NCBI RefSeq assembly: GCF_963576675.1 | Contig: NC_088916.1 | Location: 56,297,001-56,361,000 of the forward strand | Source: Euphorbia lathyris | Lineage: Eukaryota > Streptophyta > Magnoliopsida > Malpighiales > Euphorbiaceae | Direction of reading: 5' to 3' | Length of the DNA stretch: 64,000 nt | In this document: one piece after another, positions 61,998 to 64,000 of the stretch | Numbering within the stretch: the first letter of the stretch is position 1 | Layout: every line of letters starts with the position of its first letter | Translations under genes and position numbers: made by a program | The notes under the pieces: generated by a model | The model's input: only the letters and a program-made list of their open reading frames with translations | Told to the model about the DNA's origin: nothing | Database searches by the model: none

Positions 61998-62780
61998 ATG
62001 GAGGAAAGTGGTGATGTGGGACCAACGTCCAAAGATGGGAAGTATGTGTCCTTCAACGGACAACCACGTGGCATTCTACCTTTAGGGAAGATACCACGTG
62101 ACATTGCATGGGATCCCGGAGGTCGTATGCTACGCCTTCCTCATAGTCGCTTGAGCTTAAAGGAAACGGATGAAGAGTACATTATGACGCCTAGAGGAAG
62201 AAATGAGATCCCTAGCACATGCACATTAGGAATGAACCGAGCCTCCCACTTGGTAAATTCGGAACTTATTATTTTGTTCTTGATTGAGATGCATATGTTG
62301 GGATATATGTTGTGTTTGTTGAGGGGACGTCAACCCTACGAGGAGTCAATGAGGAGTGATTTTATGGTGAAGAGAGTGAGCTTCAAAGAGTATTTGGTGA
62401 ATGGGAATGGCCGTCCGGGTGATGTAGAGAGAATGGGAGAAATTCAAGAATGGCGGGATAATGGCCAAGTTAGTGAAGAGGCGACTCGAGAAGCCGCGAG
62501 ATTGTTGACCCAAGACAAAGAAGGAGTCAATACAAGTGTTCTTGGGATCACTACGAAGTGGGTTGACAAGTGTCGTCGGGACATCCCATTTGATGTCGGC
62601 TATAAGCGGAATAAAGTTGTGATCAATGTCCATGTTCATGAAGTGGAGAAAGAGGGGATCCGGGGTTGGTCGGTTCGACATGTCGTGGGAGTGTGGAGGA
62701 GCTTCCAAGACATTATGGAGGAATGGTTTGATCAACTTCGTCGAGATATTCCATTCGATGTCGGTCGGATATTGAGGTAA
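61998..62780 (+). pseudogene. Element E internal ORF, second part, function unknown
   Basis: This 260-codon ORF is in another frame from the preceding one and probably its continuation (open without ATG from about 61915). It contains RGILPLGKIPRDIAWDPGG and, twice, RRDIPFDVG (about residues 193 and 248), encoded by diverged DNA and so not a recent duplication. There is a short hydrophobic stretch (ELIILFLIEMHMLGYMLCLL). I do not recognise the protein. It ends 164 bases before the 3' LTR. No reverse transcriptase or integrase motif is present. Confidence 0.45.
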
Positions 62781-62927
62781 GCATTATGAGGGATGAGCAC
62801 CGGGGACAAAACACAAGTTGAGGTGTGGGAAGAGTTCATAAAGGGAAGGAGAAACCAACAACATATGGAGTGGAGAGCACCTACTAAGCACCATTCTTGT
62901 TCTATAGTTGAGTTGGGGACCAACTCT

Positions 62928-62944
62928 TTTGAAGAAGAGGAGTA
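62928..62944 (+). other. Polypurine tract of element E
   Basis: GAAGAAGAGGAGTA directly precedes the 3' LTR start TGATGAGG. Confidence 0.7.
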
Positions 62945-63767
62945 TGATGAGGGCATCTTGCACTCATACGCGGGACGTAGGATAGGACACGCGGAGCGTG
63001 AATCCGGAGCCGAGAGAAAGGAAGAAAAACGCGCGGAAAGGGGATCACTAAGGCATTCCACGCGGAGCGTATTATCCAGTACGCGGAGCGTGGATCGAAC
63101 CTTCAAGAGAACCAGTTCCAGGAGGTCATGTACGCGGGGCATACTCCCAAGGACGCGGAGCGTGCTTCTCATACGCGGGGCGCAGATCAAACATCCGGAA
63201 CGAGTTCTACTCAAGAGGTCAACTACGCGGGGCGTAACCTTAGAGACGCCACGCGTAAGCCCCATCAACAAGACGCACCAGGATCAGGAGCTGCATCACG
63301 CGGGGCGTAGCCAGGCCTACGCGGGGCGTGCCCCGTCTGTAGGATACTTCTTCACCAAGTTCTTCATGCTTGTGACCACTCCTTAATTACACCTTTGCCA
63401 CTCCCTAATTACAACTCTACCACTCCTTATTTACAATCATGCCACCCCTTTACCATTAACCCAACTTACCCTTTAGCTTTGTATTTTAATTAGTTATGTA
63501 ATTTACCTTTTATGTAATTTGTCAATTAGGTTTTTGAGATGATATAAATTCATCTCTTTCTCTTTGTAATGTTTTAACTTTTTATCAATCAAATTATCAA
63601 CTTCTTTGTGAAGCTTTGTTAAGGTTCTACCTTCAACAATGAGGGTTTTATTATTCCTATGGATTTAGTCCATGAAATTGAGATTCACTCATTATAGTTT
63701 AGCTAGAGAAGAACATCTTTATTAGTTTACGATTAAAACTAACACGTCACGAAACCGATCCGTATCA
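62945..63767 (+). repeat. 3' LTR of element E
   Basis: This intact 823-bp LTR runs TGATGAGGGCATC to CCGATCCGTATCA. It carries the same ACGC-NNN-GCGT array (about 62968-63334) and the TATA box in an inverted repeat (about 63536-63556) as the split 5' LTR. It is followed by the right TSD, ATTAG (63768-63772). Confidence 0.94.
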
Positions 63768-63772
63768 ATTAG

Positions 63773-64000
63773 AAATCTGAATTCTTCATTGTTCAAATCC
63801 TCATTAATTTGATTTTGATTGCCAAGTTAGCTTTTTTAACACTGTTAGTCGTTTTGGACCCTGTTTGCTAACGGAATGAATCTCAAAACATCTGTTTGTT
63901 AACTTTTAAACCATATAGTTCATCTTTAAAAATGGTCCAAACATATGATTTATTTTTGTACTTTTTTCTTGAATATTTACATTGACATTTTGATTAAATG
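63773..64000. other. Non-coding DNA flanking element E
   Basis: This is AT-rich sequence that would be continuous with 19224 before element E inserted. No ORF or RNA gene is seen. Confidence 0.6.

Larger units (their letters stand above)
19230..63767 (+). mobile_element. Element E: outer LTR retrotransposon lacking pol, split by nested insertions
   Basis: The ends are TGAT (19230) and ATCA (63767), flanked by a perfect 5-bp TSD, ATTAG (19225-19229 and 63768-63772). Its own sequence is about 3.56 kb: a 5' LTR split into 19230-19930 and 60911-61031, an initiator-Met primer site at 61034, an internal ORF region (61081-62780), a purine tract and a 3' LTR (62945-63767). No reverse transcriptase or integrase is present, so it is non-autonomous, or its gag is too diverged for me to recognise. 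The Athila-like element 19931-60905 interrupts the 5' LTR. The split LTR totals about 822 bp against 823 bp for the intact one. Confidence 0.92.

Overview
The window is plant nuclear DNA, almost certainly from a flowering plant and probably a eudicot. It consists almost entirely of transposable elements, and I recognise no ordinary host gene, rRNA or tRNA gene. The evidence is SIRE-like Ty1/copia elements, Athila-like and Tat/Ogre-like Ty3/gypsy elements, two plant L1-type LINEs, and a large LTR element with no recognisable polymerase. All sit in AT-rich DNA. Nearly every coding region is broken by stops or small indels.

Layout. 1-6846: a SIRE-like copia element on the minus strand (C1), whose 3' end lies beyond the window. 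It was inserted into an ORF of a second, plus-strand copy of the same family (C2, 6847-9265). C2 in turn cut a minus-strand LINE (LINE-A, 9266 to about 14170). 14171-15352 is AT-rich non-coding DNA. 15367-17633 is a 5'-truncated minus-strand LINE (LINE-B) with a perfect 14-bp target-site duplication (TSD). 17648-19224 is AT-rich DNA.

19230-63767 is a stack of nested insertions that can be read from the TSDs. The outermost is a plus-strand LTR element of about 3.6 kb (element E, TSD ATTAG) with an unidentified internal ORF. Its 5' LTR was split by a minus-strand Athila-like gypsy element (19931-60905, about 13.3 kb of its own) with two tandem env-like ORFs. The 3' region of that element holds a 27.7-kb minus-strand Tat/Ogre-like element (22082-49751, TSD ACGAC). 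The Tat LTR carries a solo LTR related to element E (TSD TTAAA).

The most unusual object is the Tat element. Its gag-protease region is a tandem array of four units of exactly 3198 bp (1066 codons), all in one frame, joined each time at the same point. Each unit holds four divergent capsid-like modules and a protease that is truncated in all but the last unit. Together they form one reading frame of about 4600 codons with only two stops. Downstream come reverse transcriptase, two RNase H domains, integrase, an antisense ORF and 32 exact copies of a 39-bp minisatellite. The LTRs and 3' regions also carry several arrays of short GC-rich palindromes.

Lineage names rest on recognised motifs and on primer-binding-site types; no database search was possible.
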